Positions 45,566 to 57,889 of a stretch of DNA of 64,000 bases are shown here, piece by piece. Under the pieces are notes generated by a model. That model ran no database searches. It worked only from the letters and a program-made list of their open reading frames with translations, and was not told the origin of the DNA. Made by a program: the position numbers and the translations under genes. The DNA comes from Icerya purchasi (taxonomy: Eukaryota > Arthropoda > Insecta > Hemiptera > Monophlebidae). The DNA lies in the NCBI GenBank assembly GCA_039619475.1, contig CM077115.1, positions 225,677,064 to 225,741,063 on the forward strand. Reading direction: 5' to 3'. Within the stretch, counting starts at the first letter, position 1; every line of letters begins with the position of its first letter.

Positions 45566-46238
45566 TATCTTCCAATAGTGAAACAGAAAGTGTAGTAAAA
45601 ATTAAGTAGATAGGTTAATATCACTTTTACAACATTCAATAGTTGACACGTACCGAATATAAGATTTTTCGATAAGAAATTCATCAGTTTGTTCAATTAT
45701 TATTATTGCTGTTATTATGTTTATTTTTTGTGATTATTTGATTTTAATCATATATACAATTAAATTATGTATATACATATATAAATATATATCAGCTCGT
45801 GCCCAGAATTTTGGAAGGGGGGGGTGAAAATTTTCTTTGTATATTTATTCTATAAATAACAATACATTTTTCACTAATATTCGTACTATTAATAATTTCC
45901 ATCATTTTGATTTATATATTAATAATTCACATAAATGAATTACCCCGTATATGAACATTAATAAAAATTACATACGTTATTAATTGTACTCATAATAAAA
46001 AATTTTGCATAACATATTAATGAAGTACCTAAAAATATGGAGCATATTTTTTCTTTTTCTTTTAAAAGTAGGTAAGAACATCCTAAAAAATTATCAATAT
46101 TTATTTTAAATTTGTGATTTTTTTCAAATTTTTGTGTATTTATAATAACTATATCAGTTCTCATGGGGGGGTTAACCCCCCCCCCCTGTGGAAACGGCCT
46201 TGATATATACGAGTATGTATGTAGGTATGTATGTTTGC

Positions 46239-46296
<58 letters not shown>

Positions 46297-46949
46297 CAAC
46301 GCTATTTTTGCACAAGCAGGTGTAATAGACAAAACGTAGTTCTTACTCAAGTTTGTTTTTTTAAGAATGAAGTCAATTAAAAAATAATTTTCTACAAATA
46401 TTTATAGAACCTTGGTTGACCAGCCCAATCTTATTCCTTTTTTTTTTAACCAGTATCCGCACCAGCATGTATTAATTTTATACGCTTAAAATTCATATGT
46501 CCATGCTTAATTTTAAACGTGTTAAGTAATGTATGGTTTATTTCATTAGCGCTAATATCGAAATTTGATTTACATGAAATTCCATTTAATCATATTATTT
46601 ACACAAACATCTATTAAGTTCATTCCGAACTAATTAGTAACAGTTTCGTATGTAGTTTTTTTTATAATATTAGTCGGTAGGTAAAATAAAATATTCTTTT
46701 TTGTAAAAATATTCATTTTTTTGTGTTTGTGTTTTTTTCCGAATTTAATATATGTGCAAATTGTTTATTTACTCGTCGCGAAAGACACATATGGAGTGAC
46801 CCGGCTCTCGGTGAAAAGCAATTTTTTAGTCTGACCTGTATGTTTCTCTATTCTGGGTGTGCAGAAACAAAGAATTCGACGCAACATAATGAGAATACTA
46901 TATGGAAAGCATCTAGAAAATCAAGATGGTTTAATGAAATGGCTGTTTT
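45566..46949. other. AT-rich DNA with G-rich repeat ends and (TA)n
   Basis: GTGCCCAGAATTTTGGAAGG followed by a G run (45799-45826), and a C run followed by TGTGGAAACGG (46180-46197), may be the ends of another degraded inverted-repeat element. A (TA)n tract is at 46240-46294. No gene recognised. Confidence 0.4.
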
Positions 46950-48300
46950 TTGTTTCTTTTTTTTTTTTGTTTAGAAAAAAGAGAAAAATTACACTACGCA
47001 GGATACTTCATTCGTAAAAATGGTTTAGTAATAAGACCAACAGAGTATCGATGTGTTTCAGATGGAGCGGCCTTAGATCCACAAGAAGCAGTGTTGAAAG
47101 AGGAAAAGAGCGAGCTTCCTAACACCGCAGGTTTTTTTAATGAAGAGATTAAAACATTAGTAGATAAAAGGACACGCGAATACCATAATTTCTGTAACTG
47201 AAAAAATTCATCATATCGAAACAAGCGGAACACGTGGAATACAAACTGCGCCAAAATATCGACAGAATATAATTCTTTAAGATAAAATATACTTATTATG
47301 TGTGATGAAAAATGTTTTGACTGAAGAAGGTGTAGAAGATTTTTTTCCGGGACTAAAGAGGTTCTGGGAAAACGAAAGTCCTTTTTTAGTAAACAATTCG
47401 TTCTCAGATACACGCTATTTGTACTGTTTTAGGAGTTCCGCCAGTATTTGTTCTTCCTCGAGTTAAAAAAATAGCATCATCTACACGCCGTGTATGGTTT
47501 GAAATTAGACAGATTGCGTGCAATTAATAATAATAAAAAAAAAAAAAAAAAAATCCTCAGAGAAGTACCTCAGCGCAGTGCCGAAAATGTAAATATTGAT
47601 TTTGAAATGTCTGCTATATCAGTTTTAAAAAAGATGTTTCTGCTTTAATTAACATTTGCGGAAGTTTTTTGCATTTTATGCAACGCATCTGGAAGCAAGT
47701 TCAGGATATTGGTATAACGGTACTGACAAAGAAATGAAAAAGTTACATTAAGCGTTTTTTGGTTTTTTTTTTTTTTTTGGAAGAGGGAGTTAACTGTGGA
47801 CATTAGAAGAGAAATTTTTCTGTATTTTCAGTGTGCAACGGCGGGATTCGAACTAGGTCCTATTCGAGAACGAATCTATACTACTGTAGCCAGATTATTA
47901 AGCATTCGAATATGGTGCTTTTCTTGGCTGGTTATATATTCGTAAGCAAGTTGCAATAGAAAAAAAGATTAATTTGACCAGAAACCCCGTCTTGTTCTAA
48001 ACAATTATGGAATTGCCGTAGTCTACGTTAAAGAACAAATAACGCGCTGGAATCTCTTTGAACCACAAACAAAATAGTTACGTTGAAAGATCGCATGCAT
48101 CCAGAGGTTAACAATCTCATAAAATATCCGCGGCCCGAAGATGAAAATTGTAACTAAAACATCCTCCGAGAATGGAACTAAATTTGGAAGGAACTCAAAG
48201 GAAAAAAAACACACGATAACAGACGATAGGATTATAGAAATTATTCAAAAATATGAAGAAGACATTGTGGTAAATTTCTTCGAACTACGTTGTATGTTAT
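46950..48300 (+). pseudogene. MULE (Mutator-like) transposase relic
   Basis: Several frames give the MULE transposase landmarks in order. A possible FLYWCH-type zinc-finger start, KLHYAGYF...EYRC, is at about 46987-47055. IDFEMSAI (the conserved DFE of the DDE domain) is at 47595-47618. An F-HF-Q-IW-QVQDIG segment, the helix after the catalytic region, is at 47670-47715. RTNNALE is at 48032-48052, followed by a HPEV...LI block near 48097. The middle part (47100-47500) does not align to what I remember of the family. Many stops and frameshifts are present, plus a SINE insertion at 47754-47896. The active protein would cut and paste MULE DNA in the nucleus; this copy cannot. Confidence 0.6.
47754..47896 (-). 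mobile_element. tRNA-derived SINE, family B
   Basis: The minus strand reads TGGCTACAGTAGTATAGA (A-box-like) and then AGTTCGAATCCCGCC (a near-perfect B box, 47840-47854), about 60 nt of body and an A-rich tail at 47754-47779. The element is flanked by ATTAAGC at 47747-47753 and 47897-47903, a 7-bp target duplication. It interrupts the MULE transposase relic and is therefore younger. It is unrelated in body to SINE family A. Confidence 0.8.
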
Positions 48301-48391
48301 TAAACTAGATTAATTAAAAAAAAAATAGTAAATAAACAACCTAAGGTATACGCCAGAAGATTTAAGTGATAAATACATATATATTCACGAT

Positions 48392-49345
48392 TTTCGCTAT
48401 TATTAATTGCCGCTGTTTACACACTCATTTATTATTTCATGTTGTATATAGAAAAGCTTCAGCACTCTGAGTCCTTCCGACTTCCTTCCTTCTGCACTAT
48501 TTTTTCTGCCGAGTCGATCGCCATCCTTCAGGCTATTTCTTTTATTTCCTCTTTAGGCGATCTTTCCCAATTTCTCATAATTTCGGACTCTAAAGGCGTC
48601 CTTCAAGCCCTATCCTCTCGTCCTTCACATTCCTATCATTAGTATTATTCTCTCAATTCGTTCTCTTACCTCTGCAGTCATCCCGCTCTATTCTTATTGA
48701 TTTTCCATGGATCCTCAGTCATTCCGGAATTGACGGCAATGACGCAGCTGATTCTTTGGCTCGTTCTGCTGGTCACCTTGATTCATTCCTCAACTATTTC
48801 CCTTCTTCACATATCCTTTCCTTATCCACCTCCAATCACGCCAGAGACTTTGGCGGAATATTTATCCCTCCCTATTTTCTAATCGTCATTCGCATTACTT
48901 CAGCCGATTCCGCTCGTTCCCTGTCTTGGTTCCACTCTATTCCTTTCGGTCGTCGCTCTTCTATTGTCTCCCTAATTCGTCTCCAAATCATTGTCTACTC
49001 CCCTCCTCTCGCTTTCGATTTACTTTGTCGCCATCTCCTTATTGTTCTCTTCACGATTGTGATCCTCCTCCCGTGTATGTGATGCTGATCTCATTTTCTT
49101 CGAGTGTCCTGCTCTTCGTAATGAACGCTCCCGTCTATACGGCCAGCTCTTCTCATTAGGTCTCCCTACTCCCTATAACGCTTCCTTTATCCTCTCCTTT
49201 CCTTCATTTTCTGTGGTGCCTGCACTGCTGGCCTTTGTTGAGTCCATTTCGGACCGACTAGCTATTCCGTTTTTTAAGCTTTTCCTGTTGTTGGGTCAAT
49301 GCCGCTGGCGCGCCCACAAATAATAAAAAAGAAGAAAAAAAAGAG
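48392..49345 (+). mobile_element. 5'-truncated RNase H LINE (I/R1-like), 3' end
   Basis: Plus-strand frames encode the second half of an RNase H domain and the LINE C-terminus. SESFRLPSFCTIFSAESIAI and LIISDSKGVLQAL (48460-48620) carry the catalytic glutamate and aspartate neighbourhoods. After a frameshift near 48625, HSGIDGNDAADSLARSA (48717-48770) gives the conserved H-G-GN-AD motif. Further frameshifts lead to a C-H-C...FFECPALRNER zinc motif (49036-49110) and a terminal QCRWRAHK with TAA at 49321-49323. An A-rich tail follows at once. A 10-bp ATATATTCAC occurs at 48379-48388 and 49347-49356 and may be the target duplication, but similar words repeat nearby. Confidence 0.8.
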
Positions 49346-52300
49346 CATATATTCACATCTTTTTATATAAATATATATTCACACACATGCATACGCATTA
49401 ACGTATCTGCAAGTATACACAAATGTGAGTGTATACTATACAATTTTTTCCTTTTTTAATTCGTCAGAACTGATCGCACTACTGTTATTTACATTTATCA
49501 CGCTCGTTTTAATTTAATTTAATATATAATTATAATGAATGGAGGTAAAACATAAGTACTTAATAAGAAGTTTTAGCGTATAATGTGCAGTTTATTTTAT
49601 TTTTTTATTTCACCCGAAATAGTAGAAAAATCATTTCATATTTATTGATACGAAACAATATAGAAAAGCTTTATACGTGTTCTCCCAAACTGTATTAGAA
49701 TTATAGATATAATGTGGTTTCATTTATTTCGAAATAGTTACAATTTAGTTATATTAAACGGTGGTAGATAGAATCACGCAAGATAAAAAAGCACAAAAGT
49801 AGTTCAGATACAACTTTAACAAATCAGAAATTTATTATCGATACAAATAAAATAAAATAATAACAATAATAATAATAAAATATAGATTTATAAGCTTAAT
49901 TTAAACAATAATTCGCATAGCCGTTGAAAATTATTTAACTGAAATTCAATTATCTAACATAAAAACGGGTTTTAAAATAGCAAATCGGTAGTTTTTTTTT
50001 TTTTTTTATTAAAATTCACGATTAATTTTCAATTTATTTATGTGCAGTATTTTTAACTCTCGGTAATTTACTATAAAAGGCAGAGTTCCGCATACGCTGT
50101 ATTAGTTTAAAATCGCGATGTTTTATTAACTGTTTTTTTTTAAATTATACTTTCGGATTAAATTTTATAGAAACTTTTTTTCTTAATTAAAAACGTGCGA
50201 TCGTAAAGTCTAGTAGTTTTACGCTAAAAAAAAATGTTATTAAAATAATAACACGATACTGCTAAATAATAGGAAAATTCGTGAATATAAAAATTATTGT
50301 TTATTGTGTTTTTTTTTCTTTTTTGATTTCTACGCGGAATAGTTATTAGCAACGATGAATCCCACAATATTGGTGGAATAATAACCGCCCAGAACTCCGT
50401 ATTCAGATTAAATTTTTAAAACTTCTACCGTGATCGTTAAATCATTTTCGGGCACAACTGTGTTAAAGAAATATATTTACCTGACGTTTCGAAAAGAATA
50501 AAACCAACCAAGAGTACGTTGTTTCTGATGATGTTGGAGGTGCAATCCTTTTCCAAAACGACAAATAAATATACATTTTTATAACACAGTTGTTTCCGAA
50601 AAAAATTATCGGTGATAAATCGGCATTTAGATAAATTTATTCGAGTATACTGTAATAATTTTTCATATAAAATAAACCGATTTTTATACGTTTGGTTGTA
50701 ATCAGCTGTTGTGAAAGAGTTACTACTAAACAGATCTTTTTGTATACAGTTCTCTGTTACCAAGAGAATTTCAAAATAATTTACAATGACTGAAAAACAA
50801 CATCCGCATTTAAGCTTATAAATACCGTAATATACTCAGAGAAAACTCGGACTATCTCGACTGTGTTGCTAATTTCAATGGGAATATAAATATTGCCGCA
50901 CGTGCTTAACAAACCTGAATTGAGCATGAAATTACTACAATCACTGCGCACACATTTTAAAATCACCATATTAACAAATACATGTAAAATTAACGTACAA
51001 TTCCTGCATATTACTAAAAATTTACTCATTTTTTAATAATTTTTTTTTTTTTTTTTCAATCACCGAAAGAAGAGGGGATGGATATTTATCACATGGCGGC
51101 ACGAAAGAAATTACAACTTTATTAAAAGTCCTACAAGAACATAATCGCTTAGTTATTAATCACTGTCGTCTTATAATTCTATAATAAAATCGTACAAATA
51201 TGTGTCTATTTCTGAAATTGATAGTGATTTTTGTAATCGAGTGCAATTCTTTTGACTAGAAAATTCAATTTTTATAACACTGGCATCATTTTTTTTTTTT
51301 TTAGATGCTATATTTAATTAACACTGTAAGACCCACGGCGGTGTTTGTTACTAAAATCATCTAATTATTTTTTTCCAAAAATGCAAAAATAAAAATTTGT
51401 AAAATTTTTGCTATTTTTGTAAGAAAATAATTAAGTAATTTTAGTAACAGACATTGTCTCCATTTATGGACACATGCGGCTTAAAAAAAACAAAAAGATA
51501 TTTTTAAATACAAGTAACATATTAGAATTAGACATCGTGACAAATTAAATTATCTGGAGAAAAGGATGAATAAAATAATAATGAAATGTTAAGAAAGACC
51601 CAAAAACACGAAAAACCTTTACATTCTCAAAAAAAGTAATTAATTTATTGCTTTCGTAGCAAATCCGGTTACAGTGTTGGATTTTTTTCATAAGAGTTTT
51701 CCATCATAAAATACTTCATTTGTGTATATACAGTACATATATTTGCAGCGGGATAATGGGAAAGATCATGTAACATTTTTGTATAACGTTTCTACATGTA
51801 AAGTTTAAAGATGAAACCGATTTTTCTACAAAGAACATATTCGTGAAACGTAGAGCTTTTTCATTCATCTCAAGAATTGCAATAGCACTGGTGAAATAAT
51901 GTTCAGAAATTTACGAAATTTACGAAGTGTCCGTTAAAAAGATTTCATTCATTTCACAAATTTGTACGAAATACGTTATCTATTGCAATTATCGGCGCTA
52001 AACATATATATTACTATTTGGAGGAATGTTGCATGATGGATTCCAATTGAAAAGTGCGCAGGGATTTCAGATTATTTGTTCCGGTTCGATGATTTCAGTA
52101 ACCGCGGACAAATGAGGCAAGTAATACACGCTCAATGATATTGTCATTTCTGTTGACCGCGAAGGAACAGTGGAAGTGTGGTCATTTTGCGTGTGACATA
52201 ACATGGTTTAGAGGTCGCTTTGAAACGGTTCGAATAGTGATCTGTATAAGTGCGCAAAACACTGAGGAAGACGCTTGTGGGCGGATGACGGAGTCGATCT

Positions 52301-53284
52301 GAGTAGAAAAAGTAGAATAATATCTGGAGAATGTGAACTGAATAAAAATCAGACGACGAGGGACTCTTTGATTTATATTTATAGGGAATTAAATCGGTAA
52401 CAAAATGCGAGTAGAATGGCCTTCCGAGCAGGGCCGGCATTGTTTTCCAGTTGTCGGAAAAGAATATTATTCATAGCGATCTCCGTGGGAAATGGAGCAA
52501 AATTGCTGCCTCATCATTTGAAAGCCACTATCGATCGATTCTAGCACTGATCTAACTCAGCTAGACACACATATGTATACTTTCATATTGACGGCAGTGA
52601 CAGCAGCGCTTTTTCACGGTAAACATTTTATGTTTTCAGAAATAATTGATTACCACCGCTGCTCGCGCCCGACTTGCCCATATGCGTCCAGATTATAGCA
52701 GCCAATCGGAGGACGGTCCATCCATTTTACAGCCAGATGCAATTTCCCATAATCGTCTGACAGCACGCTGTATATGAAAATGCGAAAAATTGAACGCAAA
52801 AAAAAACCTAAATACCTCTGTACCGGACTGCGGACAATTGCGCGCGAAGCGAGTACAGTGGTCGGCTACTCAAAGACAATAAATCAACGGAACGGTTAGA
52901 ACATCAATTAGATCATTTGCCGACTGAAGAATTTCAGATTTATGAACTTGCCTGCACATTGACGTATGCATCAAAATATATGTACATATCATTTCTCGTG
53001 AAACTAGCATGTGCTTTCCTTTAAGGTAATCATAACAGAAAAAGTTACGGAAAGAATTCCTGTTTCTTACAGGTAATTACGTTTACGGGAAAATATTTTC
53101 ACCTGTTTGCAGGGAAACAAACGGATGAAACTTACAAATGCTATATAATGAGACCTCCTCTTATAGAAGCTCATTTCTACTTAGAAATTCTTTAATCTCG
53201 TTACAAATTAATTTCGGTCTGCGTTAAATTTCAGTGATTTACGAAATCCTATGTTTGCGTAAAATTGATGGTAACTTTGGTTTG
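49346..53284. other. unassigned AT-rich DNA
   Basis: About 3.9 kb without a supported feature. Minus frames at 50437-51029 (108 and 82 codons) are hydrophobic and cysteine-containing but lack motifs. T runs at 49991-50006, 51039-51056 and 51289-51302 are simple repeats. Confidence 0.45.
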
Positions 53285-53316
53285 GTCCCATTTTGCCTAA
53301 TTCCCATTTTGCCTAA
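53285..53316 (-). repeat. two 16-bp units, inverted relative to 57335-57446
   Basis: TTCCCATTTTGCCTAA occurs exactly once and once with one mismatch. It is the reverse complement of the unit in the seven-copy array at 57335-57446. Confidence 0.9.
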
Positions 53317-54189
53317 AAATGAAACGGCACAGAAAAAAATAATAATAATAATAATAATTTGAAAAAATCAACTTGGCAACACGGACATGTTTCGTAGAGC
53401 ACAAAAAAAAAAATATATAAAAAAGCAGCCAGAGAAACGAAAGCGATTGACGAACAGCAGAAAGTACACACGTGCGATTTCTGGACTCGTAGCGCTGGAA
53501 TTGCCATCGCTGATAATAGCACTGGTAAAAATGCGCGCAGACAAATTATTATACAGTGAATTTCCAATTATTTTTTTATTTTTCGGTAAATAATTCGATA
53601 TAGACCTGTACACCGATTGAAAATCTTCTTCATAAAGGATAAAAAAATTGAAAAAATAACTCCATAGCTGCCTTGCAATTTCATTCCGTTTTTAATATGC
53701 CGCAAATCACCGCATACTGACTGCTTTACACCATGAAGTCGCAATTTGTTCTAATTTGTGTCTTATGCGTATTCTAAAGGAAACTATTCTTCTATCTTGA
53801 ATATTATTAGTTGTCACTTGTGAATAAAACAAAAATTTCGAGTCAGTCTAATGTAATAATGGATGCATCATTTATAAACACAAATCGAGCAGGTAAATAA
53901 TATATATCTAATATTTGTATATTGAATTATTTATTGCAAATTACGCTTTAAATGAAATGGTATTCAATTAGATTTCGGCAACAGAGAATAACAGAAATTG
54001 TCATCTATTAAAAAATTATTTTCTCCTAATTGCTATAAATTTTTGTTTTGTACGTCAAAAAGTATATTGTAAAATATTTGGTTAATTGAATAGCGTCTTT
54101 TTATATTTTCTTTTTCCTTTTTGTAGTGTTAAATCGTAATCGTTTGGCAATTTATTAAATTAAGACATTTTAAATAGTAAAATAGAAGG
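53317..54189. other. unassigned AT-rich DNA
   Basis: No supported gene. A short (AAT)n is at 53338-53359, and CTTGGCAACACGG near 53372 echoes TTGCCAACACG at 57269. Confidence 0.45.
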
Positions 54190-55465
54190 TTTTTTTTCTT
54201 TATCTTTTTTTGGATTTGCCGAAAAATGACGTTTATCTGGTAGACTTAACAGTTTATAAAAGAAAGAAGAAAAATATTATAATCTAATTCAATTGGACAC
54301 TGAGGAAATAAAAGAAGCAAGAGTAAAGAGGACACGAAACGAAGAAAGCGAAAGTATGAAAGAATCACTTTACGCGGTAGGGATACTTAAATTCAACGTT
54401 TCGGAGTAAAAATATAAACGCTTAGATAAAGGGAAAGAACATTCAAATAGGATATGATTGAGGTTACACACCAAATAGCAGTTATAAGAGTGTAGCGGAC
54501 AATCAGGAGATATAGCCGAAGAGAATCTGTAGAGAGCGGAAGGCAATAAAGAGTGTTCCGTACGTAGACAATAGATAATAAAAATTAGTGAGCGGCAATG
54601 AAATGGAAAATTATAAAACCAAGGATGATTCAGAAGTAAAGGTTAAATAGATAGGTGCAACAAAGCACAATTAGAGAAAGTTGGAGGATAGTTATCGGAC
54701 TATAGCCGCCAATGACAAGCAAAAGAGAAACGGCCATTTACTGCAGCTAGACATGCCAATGAATTGGCAAGATCGTTACCAACGATGCCGCAGTGGCCCG
54801 GAATCCAGATCATTAGGATAGAACGGGATGTTAATAAATTATAAATTAAAGAACGAATGTAGAGAATAATAGGATCTGACGATGGTTTAGGGAATGGAGA
54901 TGAGATGGCTGATAAAACGCTTTTCGAATCAGAGCATATGACGAATTTTGATAAATTGGATGATGAGGATATAAAGAGGATAGCACGTAAAATAGCCATG
55001 GATTCGGCTAAGAAGATAGAAGAAAAAAGGGGGGGGAGAGTTGAAAAGACTCAGAATAGTTGATATCAGGAAGGATAAAAGCAGCTCCGACACCTGAAGC
55101 AGATTTTGAGCCATCCGTAAAAACCAAGAAAAAGTGAATGTAGAGTTTGATTAAGTTCGTTGTGTATTACAGGAAACGGAAGAGATTTAATGTTGGAGGG
55201 AAGAGAAAATAGCTTGGGAGAAAACGACAGTTCTACGAAGTTGTAAGTGAAGTACGGGGATTTATTATAGGAGAGGATAAACTGAGAGAATAGGACAAGT
55301 CAGGAGGATATGTGTGAAAGGATTGGAATTTTTCTAGGAGAGAAACGCCAGTTATCCAGAATATATTGATAGAAATTCACCAGTTTCGAGTGAGAAATAT
55401 GAAGACGTTTAATCATAAATCTTTCACCGAGATAAAGTCTTCGAATAAATAAAGGAAATTATCCG
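54190..55465 (-). mobile_element. RNase H LINE, second copy (3' half)
   Basis: Minus-strand order: a post-thumb segment FIRRLYLGERFMIKRLHISH (about 55455-55396, with one later in-frame stop); VFTDGSKSASGVGAAF (the RNase H first strand with its catalytic D, about 55120-55070); a frameshift in a C/T run; VICSDSKSVLSAI (about 54955-54915); WIPGHCGIVGNDLANSLA (about 54795-54745); and a C-H-NC...C-LNHILFEC zinc motif (about 54510-54440). An A-rich tail is at 54190-54225. It is clearly the same family as 48392-49345. It is broken by at least one stop and two frameshifts. Confidence 0.85.
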
Positions 55466-56029
55466 ATGTTATATCATTATTGTTAATTCTATTCGTTTTT
55501 TATTCTTTTTTTCTTACATAAACGCGACCATTTCGAAACTAAACCTAATTATAATTTAGTTTTTTTCTTCTTTTTTTGTGCATTGTAAATAATTCTTGGT
55601 TATAAACTGTCATATTTTCGTTTATGTAAAACAATCCGTCAAATTAACGATTTTTTTACCATTTCTCGATTTAATATTTTTATTTATTTACTTTTTTTAC
55701 TAATTGATTTATTTTTAGACGTTCAACTATGATAATAGTGGTCTTGGTTTATTTCAATTTTTACTAAATAGTCGATATGTTTCTTGTATAGCATGTACCA
55801 TTAATTCTATTCCAGTCTTAGCGATTACCATTAAAACTAATTTTAAAATATTTTCGCCTTCTTTTTTTCCATTACGTTTTGAATGTTCTCCCGATTAATA
55901 TGTTGCTCTAAATCATGGGATTACTGAGTTGTTTAATTTCTTGATATTTTTAATGGTTTATTTCTAATATTTCGACATTCGATCTCCAGGGGCTTTGGAG
56001 TTTTTGGATTTTTTCCGTATAACTATATA
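55466..56029. other. unassigned AT-rich DNA
   Basis: T-rich, no supported feature. Confidence 0.5.
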
Positions 56030-56235
56030 ATTCGGGGCAAACGTCTTTTAATGCGAGGGGTTAGATGGATTTGTGGCCAGACTGAAGTGATATTTCAAAG
56101 GCAGAAATAACCTTCTGTGTTTGAGTGGCAGAACATTAGTTTCTGCATGACTGCAGTGCAATACGCTTAAGATTAGTCTTAAGGCAGAATTTTGTACAGT
56201 GTTTAATTTGTTCAGCACATTTGGTTTTTCAGATC
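56030..56235 (-). pseudogene. LINE RT-thumb relic
   Basis: The minus frame reads NVLNKLNTVQNSALRLILS, then HAETNVLPLKHRR and FSLATNPSNP. This is the 'LD-V-N-ALRL-GAF-TSP-E-L-...PL-RR' block following the RT domain of I/R1-like LINEs. It covers the same part of the protein as the start of the copy at 55465, so it belongs to a separate insertion. It abuts an R-C repeat at 56245. Confidence 0.65.
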
Positions 56236-56244
56236 TATATATGA

Positions 56245-56577
56245 TCGGGACTTTTCGTCAACTTCGAAAGTTTCGTTTAGGAAATGAAGTACAGATTCGT
56301 TCCCGGCAAACTGCGATCTTTCCAACAATATACTATATGACTGGAAAAATTTTTTTTTTTTCGAAACTTTCGAGTTTTCGGCACCCCGAGGGTCTTAATA
56401 TGGAGCTGTAAGCCCGGTACCTAAGTTGAATGGTATTCTTTCGAAAGGACAAAGAATCAGTAAAATCGGTCCATATGAATATGAATTATGCGCGAACAAA
56501 CATAAAAAAAAAAAAATAAAAAAAAACATACGCGACGAACACATAACCTCTTTCTATTTGGGAGCCGGGAAAAATTA
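56245..56577. repeat. R-C interspersed repeat, fullest copy
   Basis: Joins in one piece the words that appear separately at 25.3-25.6 kb (AACTGCGATCTTTCC, TTCGAAACTTTCGAG, CCCGAGG) and at 28.9 kb (GGTACCTAAGTTGAATGG, ATCAGTAAAATCGGTCC, TTATGCGCGAAC, CATACGCGACGAAC, AACCTC...GGGAGCCGGGAAAAATTA). No open frame and no tRNA-like head. Confidence 0.8.
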
Positions 56578-57334
56578 ACAATTAAAGACAAATTTATTGA
56601 CAAAAAAAATTTAAAGTATACTATTAGATTAATAAGTCATTTTTGCTTAATATTAACTTTACTTTTCGTTTATTAACTTTTTAAATACACCTTCTTTTTG
56701 ATAAGTAATAGTCTACTGCTGACAAGTTCAACGCAATAAAGAAAAAACAAATAAACAAATAAATACAAGTGATTTAAAAGGAAATATTAGAAACAATTTC
56801 TGTCCAAAAAAAATTAAGAAAAAGAAAAAATTATTCCGTTTGTTTTTTAATGAGGAACTTAGATATCATAAATGTGCATTGTTTTCAATTTGTAATAAAA
56901 GCTTTTGTTCCCTTACAATTTTCTATCTAGATTATGTTTCTTTTTGATTTTATGGAACTCGAATTTTAATGTATGTGTCACACTAAATAAAAATAAGGCT
57001 TTTATATACGGACTGATAAGGTGTCTAGGATTTATACAGCACTGGACTTTGAATATATTTACGTTAACATTTCTAACAGTTTTTTTTCATTTCTGATTTT
57101 CCTATAAACACTTTTGTTGTTTTCCGAAAAGAAAAAAAAAGCTATTCCAGCGGAATCAAATAGCACAAAAAAATGCTGCGCTTAGTTTTTTATGCGTAGA
57201 ACCCAACTTAGAATAATTAAATTTTACACACTTCAGTTTGAATTTCGACAATGATGACGCGTTGTTGCCAACACGAAATCATTCGTACGTTTGTCTGATT
57301 TTTTTTTATTCACTGAGTAAGCGAAATCTTAAAT
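56578..57334. other. unassigned AT-rich DNA
   Basis: No supported feature. Confidence 0.5.
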
Positions 57335-57446
57335 TTAGGCAAAATGGGAATTAGGCAGAATGGGAATTAGGCAGAATGGGAATTAGGCAGAATGGGAATT
57401 AGGCAGAATGGGAATTAGGCAGAATGGGAATTAGGCAAAATGGGAA
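57335..57446 (+). repeat. 16-bp minisatellite, seven perfect-length units
   Basis: Exactly seven 16-bp units. The first and last read TTAGGCAAAATGGGAA; the five internal units read TTAGGCAGAATGGGAA. The reverse complement of the outer unit occurs at 53301-53316. Confidence 0.97.
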
Positions 57447-57889
57447 GTTACCGCAACTTTTATCGCTATAGCTTCTTTTTCTTAATTATTTATTTTTTTT
57501 TAGTAATTGATAGTTTTAATAAGCGGTGAGTGAAATTTAAGGTTTATCCGAATTTATAATGTATTTTACTTACTCTTTTTTTTTTTTCTGGTGGATTTCA
57601 GCCCTATTCTAAATGTTCATTGGGTATTATAGCGAGTCTGGATGGCTTAAATTCCTTTGGCTGTCCAAATTTTAGAAATCCGATAGTTCTCTCGGCAATT
57701 TTACCTTGGCTGTTTCAAATGCTTCAAATCATTTACACTTAAATAAGTCCTTATTGTGCCTCTTATATTTTGTCACTTTCTTCTTTATCCATATTCCAGA
57801 TCTTTCTTCCTTCATTGGCATTTAATTATTGTTTTTTTTCTCTTTTTATTGTTTCTGGACGGTGGTTCTTTGTTGACGTGCTTAATTTA
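57447..57889. other. unassigned DNA
   Basis: T-rich; no feature recognised. Confidence 0.5.

Noticed and set aside
45799..46200. a well-defined inverted-repeat element
   Set aside because: G-rich and C-rich ends face each other, but the termini align poorly and no direct duplication is present.
45958..46350. 130-codon minus ORF with a YIYIYI tract
   Set aside because: The frame is carried by the (TA)n repeat; the rest is AT-rich and motif-free.
47838..47896. functional tRNA gene on the minus strand
   Set aside because: A good B box and A box are present, but there is no closing acceptor stem; an A-rich tail and a target duplication show it is a SINE.
48379..49356. firm 10-bp target duplication for the RNase H LINE
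   Set aside because: ATATATTCAC recurs a third time at about 49376 and is low-complexity, so the match is suggestive only.
50437..51029. chemoreceptor-like membrane protein on the minus strand
   Set aside because: The hydrophobic, Cys-containing peptides hinted at it, but there are no conserved C-terminal motifs, the two frames do not join cleanly, and T-rich DNA alone gives such peptides.
57335..57446. CRISPR-like array
   Set aside because: The 16-bp units are directly adjacent with no spacers, in a eukaryotic context.
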